The notes below the pieces were generated by a model. The model saw only the letters and a list, made by a program, of their open reading frames with translations. It did not search any database and had not been told where the DNA came from. Positions 5,641-5,790 of a DNA stretch of 5,790 nucleotides are shown piece after piece. Within the stretch, counting starts at the first letter, position 1. Each line of letters begins with the position of its first letter. This stretch comes from Azonexus sp. (GTDB lineage Bacteria > Pseudomonadota > Gammaproteobacteria > Burkholderiales > Rhodocyclaceae), in assembly GCA_030697085.1 (NCBI GenBank), contig JAUYQT010000105.1:1-5790 (forward strand). Direction: 5' to 3'. Position numbers and translations under genes: made by a program.

Positions 5641-5706
5641 TACCCCGTTGATTTCATTGGCCTGATCTTTTTACACTTGCGCCAAGACCAATCAGGGGGC
5701 GGGGTA
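5641..5706. repeat. Complex inverted repeat after the three-gene unit
   Basis: The outer arms TACCCCG (5641-5647) and CGGGGTA (5700-5706) are exact reverse complements. Inside are CCTGAT (5661-5666) with ATCAGG (5691-5696) and CTTG (5676-5679) with CAAG (5683-5686), giving a nested, interrupted stem. ATTGG (5656-5660) with CCAAT (5688-5692) is a competing pairing. An A-run rather than a T-run follows on the plus strand, so it is not a standard intrinsic terminator for the upstream genes. It could be a factor-dependent terminator, a REP-like dispersed repeat, or a small mobile-element relic. Confidence 0.45.
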
Positions 5707-5754
5707 AAAAAACCAGAAAAAACGGGAGTACGCCCAAAGAGCGAACAAGGAAAT

Positions 5755-5790
5755 ATGCTTCGGATAAATCACGCCAAACAAAAATCGGCC
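5755..5790 (+). CDS. Possible start of a further gene (partial, runs off right edge)
   Basis: ATG at 5755 follows AAGGA (5747-5751) at close spacing and opens a frame of 12 codons (MLRINHAKQKSA) that continues to the window end. The position after 130 nt of non-coding sequence is reasonable for a new gene, but the sequence is far too short to recognise a product or to exclude chance. Confidence 0.3.
   Translation, partial: MLRINHAKQKSA

Noticed and set aside
1..5790. CRISPR array, tRNA, rRNA, transposase or phage genes
   Set aside because: No regularly spaced repeats, no tRNA-like cloverleaf, no rRNA-like stretch and no transposase or phage protein motifs were seen on either strand.

Overview
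The window (5,790 bp, moderately GC-rich, tightly packed) looks like part of a sulfur-oxidation and periplasmic electron-transfer locus of a Gram-negative proteobacterium. The gene set (SoxC, flavocytochrome c sulfide dehydrogenase, cytochrome c4-like protein, SoxH-like metallo-beta-lactamase-fold protein, thioredoxin-like protein) and the style of the proteins suggest a betaproteobacterium, perhaps of the Rhodocyclales. That placement is inference from protein resemblance; no rRNA or tRNA is present. All seven substantial genes encode proteins with apparent export signals: three look Tat-type and four Sec-type. Four of the seven are c-type cytochromes or partners of one.

Layout. Positions 1-899 (minus strand) hold the N-terminal 299 codons of soxC, the molybdenum-cofactor subunit of sulfane/sulfite dehydrogenase; its C-terminus runs off the left edge. 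A 429-bp AT-rich intergenic region (900-1328) follows. It carries a good sigma70-type promoter reading rightward, with a perfect 8-3-8 palindrome filling its spacer, a small hairpin and a possible 13-codon leader ORF. Positions 1329-2924 (plus strand) hold a two-gene unit: a monohaem cytochrome c (fccA-like) and the sulfide dehydrogenase flavoprotein (fccB/soxF). A strong 11-bp-stem hairpin (2945-2970) separates it from a convergent minus-strand gene for a dihaem cytochrome c4-like protein (3018-3629). A divergent intergenic region (about 3630-3767) leads to a plus-strand three-gene unit: a Tat-exported SoxH-like MBL-fold hydrolase (3768-4781), a small monohaem cytochrome c (4822-5133) and an exported thioredoxin-fold protein with a CKYC motif (about 5130-5624). 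The right end (5625-5790) is intergenic with a complex inverted repeat, and possibly the first 12 codons of another gene.

How it fits together (inference). FccAB would oxidise sulfide in the periplasm and pass electrons through small cytochromes such as the c4-like protein to terminal oxidases or other acceptors. SoxC, with a SoxD partner expected off the left edge, would oxidise protein-bound sulfane sulfur in the Sox cycle. The MBL protein, small cytochrome and thioredoxin-like protein appear co-transcribed and co-localised in the periplasm. They resemble the accessory soxH/soxW part of sox clusters, whose biochemical role is poorly defined; this trio is the least understood part of the window.
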